Part shown: positions 63,785 through 64,000 of the stretch, piece by piece
Layout: each line of letters opens with the position of its first letter
Position numbering within the stretch: the first letter of the stretch is position 1
Source: JBKECF01 sp047974375
GTDB lineage: Bacteria > Bacillota > Clostridia > Lachnospirales > CAMZNU01
Assembly (NCBI GenBank): GCA_047974375.1
Contig: JBKECF010000036.1
Coordinates: 7,131-71,130 of the forward strand
Length of the DNA stretch: 64,000 nucleotides
Direction of reading: 5' to 3'
Program-made: the position numbers and the translations under genes
The notes under the pieces: model-generated
Told to the model about the DNA's origin: nothing
What the model saw: the letters and a program-made list of their open reading frames with translations, nothing else
Databases searched by the model: none

Positions 63785-63837
63785 CTGAAATTTCCTCTAT
63801 ATTCTAATCCAAAAATCCTCTAGTAAAGATAAAAAAA

Positions 63838-64000
63838 TTATTGCTCTTCTAACCAAAGCTGAGTCTCTTTTAATCTGTAAGAATTACCATTCATATTCAC
63901 GATATAGGACTTATGAGTAAGCCTGTCTATCATAGCAGCTGTCATTACTGGGTCTTTAAATATTTCATCCCACCTTTCAAAAGATAAATTCGTGGTTATT
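63838..64000 (-). mobile_element. istB: IS21-family istB, C-terminal end (rest outside window)
   Basis: The minus-strand frame gives 'TTNLSFERWDEIFKDPVMTAAMIDRLTHKSYIVNMNGNSYRLKETQLW' and a stop at 63838. This is the C-terminal part of the IstB ATPase that assists IS21-type transposition. The element's end must lie between 63785 and 63837, right where the exporter gene loses its 5' part, so its insertion probably truncated that gene. Confidence 0.88.

Overview
The window is AT-rich DNA from a low-GC, probably anaerobic Firmicute of the Clostridia (Lachnospirales-like). This rests on AT-rich codon use, strong AGGAGG ribosome sites, a class 1B pyrKD pair, YlmH, YitT, YesM/YesN two-component pairs, S-layer-homology surface proteins and several YesMN/ABC/sulfatase-type carbohydrate genes. 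No close species assignment is possible by eye.

Layout. 1-5.6 kb: 3' end of a sulfatase, then a leftward ABC export/remodelling operon (ATPase, CARDB-type surface protein, MacB/FtsX-type permease) and ylmH. 5.6-7.6 kb: gene-poor DNA with degenerate palindromes, a repeat copy and a broken AgrC-like kinase. 7.6-14.6 kb: hslO, a methyltransferase, an ArsR-type regulator divergent from a GH2 glycosidase, trpS and glf. 14.7-23.1 kb: a glycosyltransferase and an incomplete BREX cluster (brxA frameshifted, brxB, brxC, pglZ; no pglX, no brxL). 23.5-30.6 kb: a YesM/YesN pair, a sugar ABC transporter lacking its own ATPase, and a sulfatase. 30.7-38.8 kb: rpsF-ssb-rpsR, a response regulator just upstream of pyrCFKDE, and an MTA/SAH nucleosidase. 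39-46.2 kb: an RND efflux operon (TolC-like, AcrB-like, adaptor) under a double-MarR regulator with tandem operators. 46.3-51.6 kb: a 1471-residue SLH surface protein and a QueD-like protein with a zinc ribbon. 52-54 kb: an accessory patch of decayed genes next to tRNA-Leu(CAA). 54.1-62.5 kb: TM2 protein, lipB-lipA, glgA, a WecG/TagA transferase, YitT and a MsmK/UgpC-type ATPase that may energise the sugar transporter. 62.5-64 kb: a degraded double-glycine bacteriocin locus ending at an IS21-family istB.

The most unusual structure is a dispersed intergenic repeat, with eight full or partial copies in both orientations. It has conserved ends (TCGGTAAGAATTAGACC at one end, GGTCTATTGACT at the other) and two strong hairpins. 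In two copies part of the core is replaced by an array of mini-hairpins that share fixed linkers (CTGGTC...TGCT) but have different self-complementary stems. I do not recognise this element family. Other leads are the methyltransferase-less BREX cluster, two single-base frameshifts in A runs (brxA and the bacteriocin leader), and an apparent ATC start codon on the MarR gene.
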